DNA from: an uncultured Pirellulaceae bacterium
GTDB taxonomy: Bacteria > Planctomycetota > Planctomycetia > Pirellulales > Pirellulaceae
Direction: 5' to 3'
Assembly (NCBI GenBank): GCA_937941455.1
Contig: CALDHM010000039.1
Coordinates: 1-46,526 of the forward strand
Length of the DNA stretch: 46,526 nt
In this document: one piece after another, positions 27,142 through 35,935 of the stretch
How positions within the stretch are numbered: position 1 is the first letter of the stretch
Layout: each line of letters opens with the position of its first letter
Position numbers and translations under genes: made by a program
Notes under the pieces: generated by a model
What the model saw: only the letters and a program-made list of their open reading frames with translations
Told to the model about the DNA's origin: nothing
Databases searched by the model: none

Positions 27142-27816
27142 ATGCCATCACGAATTCTGGTTTTAACGCCGACCCGTTGCGAACAAACTCGACTGCAGGA
27201 ACTCTATCGCAATGCCGTCTCGCTGGACAACGGTATCCCAACCGACCACCGTTCCGCCCGCGCCGTAATCTGGCGGGTCTGCGGATTCGGATTGATCAAC
27301 GCGGCGATCGGTACCACGCAGGCCATCCTCGAGGATCGCCCCGATCAAGTCTTCCTCGTGGGCATCGCCGGCACCTACAACGAGCAGCGCGTCGAGATTG
27401 GACAAGCCTATCAGTTTAACGAAGTTGGCTGTTGCGAGATCGGGATCGGTCGGGGCAAACATTTTCGCTCGCTCGACCCGGAGCAGCGCACCGCATTCGG
27501 TGCTGAATCCGATACCTATCGGCTGGCAAAGATCGAGAATGTCTTGGTCGAAGAAGCTAACGGTTTGTTGCTAAGCGTCGCGTCAGCGTCCGCGTCCGCT
27601 GACGACATACGAGAACCCCTTCGGCGGATGCCGCAGGCTGTGGCGGAGGATATGGAGGGATATGCCGTGGCGGCCGCCTGCCACCGCTTAGATCGGCCGC
27701 TAACCATCATCCGCGGGATCTCAAATCGGGCAGGGGAACGCGACAAGTCGCATTGGCAATTCGACGTCGCCTTCGCCGCCGCCGCGCGCCTTTTGGCAGC
27801 GGCTATCGGCTGTTGA
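27142..27816 (+). CDS. mqnB: futalosine hydrolase
   Basis: The 224-residue product belongs to the purine nucleoside phosphorylase/MTAN fold. It has ILVLTPTRCEQTRL at the N-terminus, the nucleoside-site VFLVGIAGTYNE, and the C-terminal AEDMEGYAVAAAC and IIRGISNRAGERDKSHW, the last being typical of MqnB rather than MTAN or PNP. MqnB splits futalosine to dehypoxanthine futalosine and hypoxanthine in the futalosine route to menaquinone. The other mqn genes are not in view. The ATG at 27142 lies 15 bases after the preceding stop. Confidence 0.85.
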   Translation: MPSRILVLTPTRCEQTRLQELYRNAVSLDNGIPTDHRSARAVIWRVCGFGLINAAIGTTQAILEDRPDQVFLVGIAGTYNEQRVEIGQAYQFNEVGCCEIGIGRGKHFRSLDPEQRTAFGAESDTYRLAKIENVLVEEANGLLLSVASASASADDIREPLRRMPQAVAEDMEGYAVAAACHRLDRPLTIIRGISNRAGERDKSHWQFDVAFAAAARLLAAAIGC

Positions 27817-28011
27817 CACACCGATTCCGAGGGATATCCAGCCGGTGCACCACGATTTCCCGCGGCACAAAGGCGAACGACAGAGACATCGCTACCTCCT
27901 CAGGATGGTAGGTTATCGAGCAAAACTACCGTCTGGCGACGATAGCTACGGTATGTTTTCAATTGCCGCTCGTCGCAGACCCTGTGGCGGTAAAGCCTTT
28001 GCCGGCGCATG

Positions 28012-28043
28012 AAAAAACCTTGCCAAAATTTCCTTTGACAAGG
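28012..28043 (-). terminator. intrinsic terminator of tRNA-Val
   Basis: On the minus strand, CCTTGTCAAA pairs with TTTGGCAAGG (10 base pairs with one G-U) around a short loop and is followed directly by six T. It starts 11 bases after the end of the tRNA-Val gene. Confidence 0.8.
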
Positions 28044-28053
28044 CTGATCCTGA

Positions 28054-28127
28054 TGGGCAGTGAGGGACTCGAACCCCCGACCCTCTCGGTGTAAACGAGA
28101 TGCTCTAGCCAACTGAGCTAACCGCCC
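28054..28127 (-). tRNA. tRNA-Val (anticodon TAC)
   Basis: A 74-base cloverleaf read on the minus strand. The acceptor arms GGGCGGT / ACTGCCC pair with one G-U; the D arm is GCTCAGTTGGCTAGAGC; the anticodon stem TCTCG/CGAGA holds loop TTTACAC, giving anticodon TAC; the T arm is GGGGGTTCGAGTCCCTC-like. The discriminator is A and CCA is not encoded. A terminator follows. Confidence 0.95.
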
Positions 28128-28144
28128 TACGACGACTTGTTTTA

Positions 28145-28198
28145 CGAAAAAAGCCGAACCTTGTCAATGACCAGTCGAAACAGACGAAGGTTCGGCTT
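28145..28198 (-). terminator. intrinsic terminator after the monoheme protein gene
   Basis: AAGCCGAACCTT (28151-28162) and AAGGTTCGGCTT (28187-28198) are perfect 12-base inverted repeats separated by 24 bases. On the minus strand the second arm is followed by a run of T (28145-28152). It lies 72 bases downstream of the stop at 28271 and isolates that gene from tRNA-Val. Confidence 0.75.
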
Positions 28199-28270
28199 GT
28201 TCCTTGCCAACCTTTAGCTGCACAGCGCAGCCATCGGGTGTTTCATCATCATTCCCGGATGGGAGCACCA

Positions 28271-28771
28271 TTATTCTTCGTCGCTGCTACGAAGCGCCGT
28301 GGGGCTCCCCTTGTCCTTGCCCTGGCCGTCGTCATCGTCGTCGTCTTCATCTTCGTCGTCTTTCGACTTGGCTCCCGGCTTTTTGACCTTGGTCCCAGCC
28401 AGTTTTGCGTTTTTCAAGAGTTCGTCATAGGTCGGCCCGTCCTTCGACTCCAATTCCTTGACTTCATCCAGCGCTTTGACAAATAGCGGCAGCATGACCT
28501 CTTTTTCGAACTTCGTCTTCGCCTCGCGATCCTCACCAAAGGCCTCCCACTGGCTCGAAAGATTGTGTTCCTTGAGGCGCTCGTAGAACAATTCCCCGAA
28601 CTTATTTCGCTCGGTACGCGGCTCCCCTTTGGGATGGCAGGCTTCGCAAGCTACTTTCGTTTTGGGGTATTTTTTCTGCATTTCTTTTCGAAAGACCGTG
28701 TGACCCGACGCTTGCCCGGCAACGCCGATGCAACCACAGACCAACAAGGCAACAATCAATGCACGATTCAT
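28271..28771 (-). CDS. secreted monoheme c-type protein with acidic tail
   Basis: A 166-residue protein with a signal peptide (MNRALIVALLVCGCIGVAGQASG) and a single haem c motif, CEACH, near residue 43, in TKVACEACHPKGEPRTERNKFG. The middle is helical and charged. The last 40 residues are Lys-rich and then a run of Asp/Glu (KSKDDEDEDDDDDDGQGK). ATG 28771 follows TGGAG at 7 bases. It could be a periplasmic electron carrier, or a cytochrome-like domain adapted to binding. The acidic tail might interact with calcium or a basic partner. It has its own terminator and seems to be a single-gene unit. Confidence 0.75.
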   Translation of the reverse strand: MNRALIVALLVCGCIGVAGQASGHTVFRKEMQKKYPKTKVACEACHPKGEPRTERNKFGELFYERLKEHNLSSQWEAFGEDREAKTKFEKEVMLPLFVKALDEVKELESKDGPTYDELLKNAKLAGTKVKKPGAKSKDDEDEDDDDDDGQGKDKGSPTALRSSDEE

Positions 28772-29123
28772 TCGTATTCTCCAGAAAAATTCGTCTCGGA
28801 CAGTTTTTTTATTTCCAGGCGACAGTAATGAACGGTTCCGTCTGAGTCGATTTGACTTGACGCCGTCGTTTGTCGGGCTTCGCCGCCCTCGCTCAAAATC
28901 GGTTTCACGGTCATGACCCAATTGTACGCGAAGCTAACACAAACGGTTCTTGTGCAACGAGACTTTGCCACAAAACCGACGAACCGCCTTGGCCATAGTC
29001 CGCGGTTTTGGGTAGCCCCTAGGCATACGTGGATCAAATCGTAGCTCAGGGCGAAGTCTCTGGCCTGATGCCCGTCCACTGACTTTCAAGATAGGCCAAA
29101 ACGGTGGATCGAGCAACGGGCGA
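28772..29123. other. intergenic region with a possible degenerate repeat
   Basis: About 350 bases between the monoheme protein and the small zinc-ribbon gene. Bases 28970-29030 contain ACTTTGCCACAAAACCG and AGTCCGCGGTTTTGG, reminiscent of dispersed repeat family 1 but too diverged to count as a copy. Confidence 0.35.
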
Positions 29124-29360
29124 CTATTTGGGGCGATTCACCGCGGTCGCCTCCAAGTCCGGTGAAAACCGGAGCGCCTCGCTAAATTCCAAGTCGTATC
29201 GAATGGAATCTTGAACAGGACGAGACTCGACATCGGCTGCCGCAAAAGTCGCTCCACAGCTACGACACCGAATCGGCAATCCCAAATAGCGAACATGAAC
29301 CAATCGCCCAGCGCGACACCGACAACACATAACCTGAAAAAAACATTCTTGAGTTCCCAT
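29124..29360 (-). CDS. small zinc-ribbon protein
   Basis: A 78-residue product with MCCRCRAGRLVHVRYLGLPI and CRSCGATFAAADV: two CxxC pairs separated by 17-20 residues, the pattern of zinc-ribbon 'CPxCG..l.vp....g....C..C' proteins common in planctomycetes. The C-terminal half has no recognised feature. ATG 29360 is the only reasonable start. The role is unknown; regulatory or protein-binding is typical for such modules. Confidence 0.6.
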   Translation of the reverse strand: MGTQECFFQVMCCRCRAGRLVHVRYLGLPIRCRSCGATFAAADVESRPVQDSIRYDLEFSEALRFSPDLEATAVNRPK

Positions 29361-29403
29361 GACCTAATCCTTGATCCTCGGGAATTAGTCGACATTACCG
29401 ACA

Positions 29404-29501
29404 GCTTTGTCCCTAAACGATAAGCCGGAACGCGTTAGTGCCCGGTTTCTGCGAGAACCGCGAGCTAGTGCTCAGCGGCTGACGGGTTTTGGCACAACGC
29501 C
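29404..29501. repeat. dispersed repeat family 1, copy 3 (inverted)
   Basis: Starts GCTTTGTCCC, contains GCCGGAACGCGTTAGTGCCCGG and GCGAGAACCGCGAGCTAGTG, and ends GGTTTTGGCACAACGCC. It is inverted relative to the copy at 15248. It lies between the small zinc-ribbon gene and the MraY/WecA-like gene. Confidence 0.75.
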
Positions 29502-29615
29502 AACTCAGTATATCCCGTCGCGAGACGAGCGCCCAAGTCCATCCTAGAAAGGCTGGCCACTGTTTGCTATCACCTCGATGTCGATGGTCGCTACCGGACG
29601 AGGCATAGCGGCTCG

Positions 29616-31160
29616 TTATTCGGAGTCTGATGGTGATTCCGTGACACTGGCAAATTCCGCACTCCGTTCAGGAAATTTTACGAGTTCAAGCTTTGCAGCG
29701 ATGTCGCGCAGGCTGCGGTTCTGCGAGATTTCTTCTTCGCAGATGCCGATCATTTCCAGAAGGTCTCTGACAATCTTGTGATGCGAGGCTTTCGTCGCCC
29801 GCGGGGCATAAATTTCAACGCGTCCCCAGATACGCTGCTCGACGACGATCGGCAACTCGACGCACCAGTTCTGGTTGGCACTGCGATTGAAGGTCGATTG
29901 CCGCCAATAGGCATGAAATGATTCATGCCGCCAAGGAGCATTGACATCGAGAACGATCATGCTTAGATCGTGAGTTTCGGCGAAATTGCGAAAATATTGC
30001 CAAACCTCTGCCCAGTCTTCGTCCCCTTGTAGGGACAACGTTGATTCTTGAGCGCGATTGCCCTCCTTGCGTTGCGGCAAACGGACGAACGATAAAAAGA
30101 AGCTCGAAAATTTCTTGCTCAGCAATTTGAACTCGGCCACGCCGAAAATCCCAAAGGCCACCATAAAAAACAGAGCCATCACGATGGAGGCGAGAGCATA
30201 GATCGCTTGGCCCCATGTCAAAGCAATGGCGGCTCCCACAGCCGTCATGGTGGTGAAGAACGCCAGATACAACAAACTGGTCCGCGGGCTAAACCCTTTC
30301 TTGGCCAGCACATGATGTAAATGACCCCGGTCCTCCGTGTAGATACTTTTGCCCGTCAAGCGACGGCGAATCACGGCGGCTGACGTATCAATGAAGGGAA
30401 CGGCCAACATCGTGATCGGGGCGAACACCGCATAAGCCAATTGCTGCTTGAACGCACACCGAATTGAAACCGCTGCGATGAACAGACCGATCAGCATGCT
30501 GCCGGCGTCCCCTAAATACACCTTGGCAGGCGGAAAATTAAAAACTAAAAACGCCAGTAGGGCACCGGCGAAGGCCAGCGTCGTCACTCCATCGATGGGT
30601 TGCCCCAACAAGAATGCCATGTAGCTGATACTCAGACAGATGATGGCACCGACGGTGGCGGCAAAGCCGTCGGCTCCATCTAGCAAGTTGACCGAATTGA
30701 TCGCCAAAAGGCACCAAAAGTAGACAACCACGATCGAAAACACGCCAAACGTCAGCGGAATTCCCATCACCTCGATGACCTCGAAGCGATAGCCAAACAG
30801 ATACAAGACCGAAACAGCGATAATTTGGCCTACCAATTTTTGCCGCCCGCGTAGGTTGAATCGGTCATCCACAACACCAACGAGCAAGATGGTTAGGCAC
30901 GCTAGAAACAGGCCTAGCAATTCAACCTTCTCGACCACCGTCAACTGCAGATTCGTCAGCCAAAGCGTGCCAACCACGGCGACCGTGGATGATATGAAAA
31001 TGGCGACCCCGCCAATCAGGGGAATCGCGTGCGCGTGCAGTTTTCGCGTGTTGTCGGGTTTATCCACCAAGCCGATCTGGCGGGCTACCCCCATCAACAG
31101 CGGAATCAGCGCCGCGGCGAGAGCGGCCGAAATGATCAGCGATAAAATTGCTGCAGTCAT
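29616..31160 (-). CDS. MraY/WecA-family glycosyl-1-phosphate transferase with C-terminal extension
   Basis: A 514-residue protein. About 350 residues form the polytopic transferase that moves a sugar-1-phosphate from a UDP-sugar to undecaprenyl phosphate. Motifs are VGVVDDRFNLRGRQKL (DD), NLLDGADGFAATVGA, AKVYLGDAGSMLIG and the cytoplasmic HLHHVLAKKG. The lack of MraY-specific residues and the surrounding polysaccharide genes suggest a WecA/TagO-type start of a surface glycan rather than peptidoglycan. The last ~155 residues are soluble, ending in EEEISQNRSLRDI, and are not part of the usual family length; they may be a regulatory domain. ATG 31160 is the start. The ligase gene lies 79 bases upstream on the same strand. 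Confidence 0.88.
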   Translation of the reverse strand: MTAAILSLIISAALAAALIPLLMGVARQIGLVDKPDNTRKLHAHAIPLIGGVAIFISSTVAVVGTLWLTNLQLTVVEKVELLGLFLACLTILLVGVVDDRFNLRGRQKLVGQIIAVSVLYLFGYRFEVIEVMGIPLTFGVFSIVVVYFWCLLAINSVNLLDGADGFAATVGAIICLSISYMAFLLGQPIDGVTTLAFAGALLAFLVFNFPPAKVYLGDAGSMLIGLFIAAVSIRCAFKQQLAYAVFAPITMLAVPFIDTSAAVIRRRLTGKSIYTEDRGHLHHVLAKKGFSPRTSLLYLAFFTTMTAVGAAIALTWGQAIYALASIVMALFFMVAFGIFGVAEFKLLSKKFSSFFLSFVRLPQRKEGNRAQESTLSLQGDEDWAEVWQYFRNFAETHDLSMIVLDVNAPWRHESFHAYWRQSTFNRSANQNWCVELPIVVEQRIWGRVEIYAPRATKASHHKIVRDLLEMIGICEEEISQNRSLRDIAAKLELVKFPERSAEFASVTESPSDSE

Positions 31161-31239
31161 TCGCGAGGACTCGAACCGAACTTGATACTTCGTGTCATAT
31201 TACACCCCAAGCGTGAGGGTGGATGACGGTTTGTCGAGC

Positions 31240-33957
31240 TCATTTATTTTGATTTAATAAACGCCGCTCGTTGAGTTTTTGCAAATCTTCATAGAGTTTC
31301 TTGTGCTTGGGACTGTCCTCCTCACTAAGCAATCGGCGAGCCTGCCGCATGGCCTCGTCATACCGCTCCAAGCGCAGCAGCAAGGTCGCGTAACGATAGC
31401 GTACGCCACGTTCGGTGGGTCGCGTATCTACCGCAATTTTCAGCATTTCCGCCGCTTGTTCCCAATCCTCCAACTCCATCAGCATGTTGATCTTGAGCAG
31501 CAAGACGTTGTACTCAACGTAGGCATGATCGCCGATCAGTTCCACTCCCCGTCGCAACAGATCACTCCGTAGCGGCGAATCCTTGGGCAGGTACCGTTTC
31601 ACGAAGTCGAACAACACGCGGGGGTTATTGGGCAAGACCTGTTCAGCCAAAATCGCATTCGAGAGCGGTTGGCTTAGCCGCCCGGTCAGCCCCTGGACGA
31701 AACTGATCAAACCGACAAATTGCCGCGGATCGAGTTCCAGCACCTTGCGTAAATAGGGTACGCTCTCGTCCCGTTTGCCAACGAACAGCAGCAAACAACT
31801 CGCCGCCGTATTGAACGCAACATCGTTCGGTTCGAGATCAACCGCTCGCCTGGCGAATTCCGTCGCGCTTTCTGTCTCCCCGAAAATTCCCAGTAAGACC
31901 GCCAGCTTCATCAACACGTCTGCTTGAAACGGATGCTTCAGCAAACTTTCCCGGTAAAAACCGACCGCCGTGGGGAGGCACTCGGTCACAAAGGGTTGCC
32001 GCATGAATTCATTGGCCAACCCCTGGCCACGATCATTGCGCAAACTCACCACATGCTCGAGCAATCGCATCGGCTCCGTTTGGTCCCAGAACGTGCGGCG
32101 GTTGATTGTCGGCATTTGCTGATAAATCAACAGTCGCGCGCGGTGGACCCATAAGTCGCCCAGATATTCACACTGGGCAGCGTTCAGATTGCCTCCCCCG
32201 ACGGCCGCGATCGCTTTGATTTTCTCCTCGGTTGCAGCCAAATCCAGCTTCGCCGAATCCTTCGCTGGCAACCGCACGTCTATGTATCTCTCGACTTGCA
32301 TGAAACGATACAGCGACAGGGACAGAACCACACAGACGCTAAAGCTGACCAACACCAAGACATGCGTCGCATAGTTCGGGACTTGAAACCGCAACCACGA
32401 CTTCTTTTTAAGCCGCGCGGCGAACGCATGAATGTATTGGCTGCAGACCCCCACCAGGACCGCCAACAAGATGGTATTGGCCGGCACATACCAACCGAAG
32501 TCAAAGAAGCTGGCAACCACTTGCGAAGAAGCCAAGTTTACCCCAAGTGTTCCTACCGCCACGGAACTGGCGGACACACCCCGATTCAGAAGAAACAAAC
32601 TGCTCGAACTGAACAACCCCACGGCGAGCACAAGTATCAGCAAGGCAATGACTCCTCCGTCCACCATCGCCTGCACGAATTGGTTCTCGGCATACTCAAA
32701 CACGCCCGGGTCCGACTGGGAACTATACAGTCGCTGGACAATTGGGAATGTACCCAACCCCGCGCCCAAGGCCCCCATCGCACGCACGGATTGGCTCGAC
32801 TCGCTCCACGTGCGAATCCGCACATCGGTCTCGGTGAATTCGTCGGTTTTCACGATTTCTCCGAACCGCTCCACCAGCACATCATTGAAACCAATCCACG
32901 AGGTCAGCACGGCGATCCCGACGAGGATCGGAAAAATCAACAGTGCGCCGATCCGAGGCTTACGTGCCATTCCGAAAAATATGGTCGTGATGACGAATCC
33001 CGCGAGCAGAGCGGTCACCCCGCCCCGCGATAGTGTCACAAAAATCGCGGCGGCAATGAACATCGCCGCAAGCAACACAGCCAGTTTCGCTGTCGTTAAT
33101 TCAGCCAATTGAATACGAACATGCTCTCCGATTTGGCGCCAGATCGGAATTTCCTTGCTGACGATGAGATCGGGGCCACTTTCTTGCCGTTGCAACCAAA
33201 GGTAGACCAGCAGGCCAATGGCCCCGGCCAAACACAGCAGCAAATAGCCCGCGGCATTGTTGCGATTCACGAATGGTCCGAACGGCTGTCCTCCTTGAGA
33301 CAACTCGAACATCCAATACAGCTTCCCATTGGTCGTAAAGCGATGGATGATGCCGAAAAAAGCGAGGACGACGCCGTTGATTGTGATCGCTGACAGCAGC
33401 ACCACCAGGTCCTTCGGCCGACGAAAAAATTGACAGCCGGTGATCAGTCCCATGGCCCCCAAAAACATCAGCCGCAATTGATTCCAAGTCGCTTCGACAT
33501 TGAGCGAGGCTCGGGGCCGAATTGCGGACGCATCACCGAGCAGGGGGCCCAGATAGGCCGGGTACAATTCGTTTTGCCTTCCTAATACCCGACTGGCCAA
33601 ACCATTCGGCAAGCCGAAGGTCTGTGTCCATCCCAGCAGCAGCCCCATCAAAACGAAAGCCCCGACATAAGGAACCACCGTCTGTGTTTTGCCCCGCCGA
33701 ATCGTGAGTTCGATCCACCAACAGCCCAAAGCGACCAACATGGCAAGCGAAATCAGCCACTGGGCCTGCGCCGTCACGCCACCGAACATCCAGGGTGGCA
33801 GCAGGACCGCCACAAGAATCGCCGCGCGCCCAAGCCAAGCAATCCAGGATTCGATACCAACGGCTGATTCCTGGCCAGCGTCGCGAGAGACGTCGGCTGA
33901 TTGGCTCGCCGGGACCAAAGAATCCCGCAAAGTCCGAGGGCGCGGCGTTTCACTCAT
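31240..33957 (-). CDS. O-antigen ligase-like polymerase with C-terminal TPR repeats
   Basis: A 905-residue membrane protein. About ten helices cover residues 35-540, with the ligase/Wzy_C loop FGPFVNRNNAAGYLLLCLAG (Arg-Asn-Asn) and GLGTFPIVQRLYSS, where GxGxxxxxxP and following residues are typical. The C-terminal 350 residues are tetratricopeptide-like repeats (KLAVLLGIFGETESATEFARRAVDLEPNDVAF; FVGKRDESVPYLRKVLELDP; RYRYATLLLRLERYDEAMRQARRLL). Such proteins ligate or polymerise glycan chains made on a lipid carrier on the outer face of the membrane. ATG 33957 (MSETPRPR) is preferred to an upstream start. It pairs functionally with the WecA-like gene downstream. Confidence 0.85.
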   Translation of the reverse strand: MSETPRPRTLRDSLVPASQSADVSRDAGQESAVGIESWIAWLGRAAILVAVLLPPWMFGGVTAQAQWLISLAMLVALGCWWIELTIRRGKTQTVVPYVGAFVLMGLLLGWTQTFGLPNGLASRVLGRQNELYPAYLGPLLGDASAIRPRASLNVEATWNQLRLMFLGAMGLITGCQFFRRPKDLVVLLSAITINGVVLAFFGIIHRFTTNGKLYWMFELSQGGQPFGPFVNRNNAAGYLLLCLAGAIGLLVYLWLQRQESGPDLIVSKEIPIWRQIGEHVRIQLAELTTAKLAVLLAAMFIAAAIFVTLSRGGVTALLAGFVITTIFFGMARKPRIGALLIFPILVGIAVLTSWIGFNDVLVERFGEIVKTDEFTETDVRIRTWSESSQSVRAMGALGAGLGTFPIVQRLYSSQSDPGVFEYAENQFVQAMVDGGVIALLILVLAVGLFSSSSLFLLNRGVSASSVAVGTLGVNLASSQVVASFFDFGWYVPANTILLAVLVGVCSQYIHAFAARLKKKSWLRFQVPNYATHVLVLVSFSVCVVLSLSLYRFMQVERYIDVRLPAKDSAKLDLAATEEKIKAIAAVGGGNLNAAQCEYLGDLWVHRARLLIYQQMPTINRRTFWDQTEPMRLLEHVVSLRNDRGQGLANEFMRQPFVTECLPTAVGFYRESLLKHPFQADVLMKLAVLLGIFGETESATEFARRAVDLEPNDVAFNTAASCLLLFVGKRDESVPYLRKVLELDPRQFVGLISFVQGLTGRLSQPLSNAILAEQVLPNNPRVLFDFVKRYLPKDSPLRSDLLRRGVELIGDHAYVEYNVLLLKINMLMELEDWEQAAEMLKIAVDTRPTERGVRYRYATLLLRLERYDEAMRQARRLLSEEDSPKHKKLYEDLQKLNERRLLNQNK

Positions 33958-34076
33958 CTTCTTCGATTTACCTGGGGGTAAGGGCGGTCGCACCGCCTGG
34001 TCAGCTACTCAATCCAAGTCTTCAATTCTCGCAGCGCAGGACCAATTTGTGAACACCTTACCAGGCCGCTTCCCTG

Positions 34077-34373
34077 CTATTTGGGTGGAGCTGACTTCTG
34101 CTGAAATGAAGAGGTGTACATGATCGTCACCGCGCCTGCGGCAAGAAAGCACCAGGGCATCCAATCCTTCGTGACGATGGTCCGCGCTGACGACTTGGTG
34201 GCAGCACCCGTCGCATAGGAAAGCGACGGCGCCCCCGCAGTTCCAAGATTATTGCCTGCGAAAAGTCGGGGAATTCCCTTGGAGTCGGCCACCACGAATT
34301 TCTCCACCACCAACGTTTCCGCACCAATCAACAGCAGGAAAATTCCAACCGCCCAAAAAAACGAGGTCCACAT
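34077..34373 (-). CDS. small two-helix membrane protein in the polysaccharide block
   Basis: A 98-residue protein with an N-terminal helix (FFWAVGIFLLLIGAETLVV), a polar middle (LFAGNNLGTAGAPSLSYATG) and a second helix near the end (WCFLAAGAVTIMYTSSF). It begins at ATG 34373, with AGGCAGG 10 bases before, and ends 120 bases before the ligase gene on the same strand. I do not recognise a family. Its position suggests a small accessory of the same pathway. Confidence 0.65.
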   Translation of the reverse strand: MWTSFFWAVGIFLLLIGAETLVVEKFVVADSKGIPRLFAGNNLGTAGAPSLSYATGAATKSSARTIVTKDWMPWCFLAAGAVTIMYTSSFQQKSAPPK

Positions 34374-34628
34374 CGCTCGTACCTGCCTCTACCTATGTAC
34401 TCGAAAACGGGAGTTCACCTATAGAAATCGACCTCCAAGACGCCCGATCATCGAGAAAAAATCGTCGGCGGCATTCGTTTGTAGACCCGACAATGAATCG
34501 CGCGGATGGTGCCGGATTTTCATCCCCATGGCGCTCGATTGCTATGGCCAAAATTCAGAAGTCTTGTATCATCGTAGTACCCTCCAAGGATCGCGTTTAC
34601 CCCCGAATCCCTGTTTCGTTGGCCCGCC

Positions 34629-35030
34629 ATGGACTCAAACGCTGCACCAATTCCAAAAGATCAACAACGCCCTAGAGTTCTGATTGTTGACGATCATCGC
34701 AGTCAGGTCGAAGGAATAGAATTCGCGCTGCGCAGACTCAATCTGGATGTTCTTTTTACCGATGATGGCAACAAAGGCCTCGCCATCATCAAGACCACCC
34801 CTCTTGACATTCTCATCCTCGATTTGGGCATGCCCGGACGCAGCGGTTTTATTATCCTTGAGCAAATCCGCTGCGAAGACATCTACAATGGTCCCGTCAT
34901 CGTGGTGACGGGAATCGACGGATATCGGCATCAAAATTACGCCATGACCCTCGGTGCCGATGCTTTTTTCCGCAAACCCTATGTCATCGAAGAAGTCGTC
35001 GCGAAAGTGGCGGAATTACTGAAAATCTAG
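34629..35030 (+). CDS. CheY-like single-domain response regulator
   Basis: A 133-residue receiver domain and nothing else. The acidic pair is in VLIVDDHRSQ, the phosphoacceptor Asp in ILILDLGMPGRSG, the conserved Thr in VIVVTGIDG and the Lys in FFRKPYVIEEV, so it should be phosphorylatable. It has no output domain and works by protein contact. No histidine kinase is adjacent. It is transcribed away from the polysaccharide genes and lies 250 bases from csrA (opposite strand); flagellar control is one possibility but not shown. Confidence 0.9.
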   Translation: MDSNAAPIPKDQQRPRVLIVDDHRSQVEGIEFALRRLNLDVLFTDDGNKGLAIIKTTPLDILILDLGMPGRSGFIILEQIRCEDIYNGPVIVVTGIDGYRHQNYAMTLGADAFFRKPYVIEEVVAKVAELLKI

Positions 35031-35275
35031 TGCGTCGACGCTCCAGAAAACATGACGCTCGACCTTTGTCAAATCGAACCTTCGCGGCACCCGACAGAAA
35101 ACATGCCCCGCGGTCATCGGCGAGAACCATAGCAGCTTGATTCGCGGTCTCAGAAATCGCTACCAAGAATTATGGTTGGAATTGCCGCATGATCTCAATC
35201 GCCGGACCATGCGGCGACATGATGCTTGAGCAAGGAGAATTTTCGCTCAAGCGGTAGGGATTTTTTCGTCGTCGC

Positions 35276-35497
35276 TTAAGGCTTGCGTCCCAAGTCGGAC
35301 GTGTCACCTGGTCCTAATCGACTAGACTTTTCGTTCTCTCGCTTGATCGCCTCGTAGACTTCCAGGCGATGCACCGGAATGGCTGCGGGCGCGTCGATGC
35401 CTAAGCGAACCTTGTCACCGCGAATATCGACGATCGTGATCATCACATCATCACCAATCATAATGCTTTCATCGCGATGTCGTGATAATACTAACAT
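35276..35497 (-). CDS. csrA: carbon storage regulator, RNA-binding CsrA
   Basis: The 73-residue product is a full CsrA: MLVLSRHRDESIMIGD, VMITIVDIRGDKVRLGIDAP (with the RNA-binding Arg) and IPVHRLEVYEAIKRE. It is slightly longer at the C-terminus than E. coli CsrA, as is usual in bacteria that control it through FliW. It binds GGA motifs at ribosome-binding sites. Its own leader has ATGGAAACGAGGATC just before ATG 35497, with two GGA motifs, compatible with autorepression. fliW lies upstream on the same strand, 438 bases away. Confidence 0.95.
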   Translation of the reverse strand: MLVLSRHRDESIMIGDDVMITIVDIRGDKVRLGIDAPAAIPVHRLEVYEAIKRENEKSSRLGPGDTSDLGRKP

Positions 35498-35935
35498 GCT
35501 CGATCCTCGTTTCCATTCGCCGTGGGTGGCGGGCCGCAGCGGTGCAACAAGTTGAAAGGGGAATGCTCGGCAGACCAGGGCAAGTGTCGCTCACTACTGC
35601 AATTTCCGCCAAGACCTAAATTGACACTGTTCGGGGTATCGGATAGCTGCTATTGCCGAATCACGCACTTCTAAGAAATTTCCAGTTAGCGCGGCTATTC
35701 GGATTTCCATTGTTGCCAAGGGCCATCAGCGTCGAAATGGCTATCACGATCGGCAGATTCGCTGCAAGACAACCGGGCCGACTAAAGCGTATCATCAGCC
35801 AATAGAGTTCTACCCAGCCACGACCGCCATCTCACAAGCGATTGCTGATAACAGATGAAACCGATCCGCGCGAGACGATGGGAAACTGAACGGCAAGGCT
35901 CAACGCGCTGGCCGAGAACGCGACCTTTGCAGCAG
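35498..35935. other. intergenic region between fliW and csrA, nothing recognised
   Basis: About 440 bases, unusually long for a fliW-csrA pair. No supported reading frame or RNA gene was seen; it may hold a separate csrA promoter. Confidence 0.4.

Noticed and set aside
27900-28112. A 70-codon minus-strand frame containing GRGFESLTAH
   Set aside because: This phrase is a translation of the T-arm region of a tRNA; the frame overlaps tRNA-Val and its terminator.
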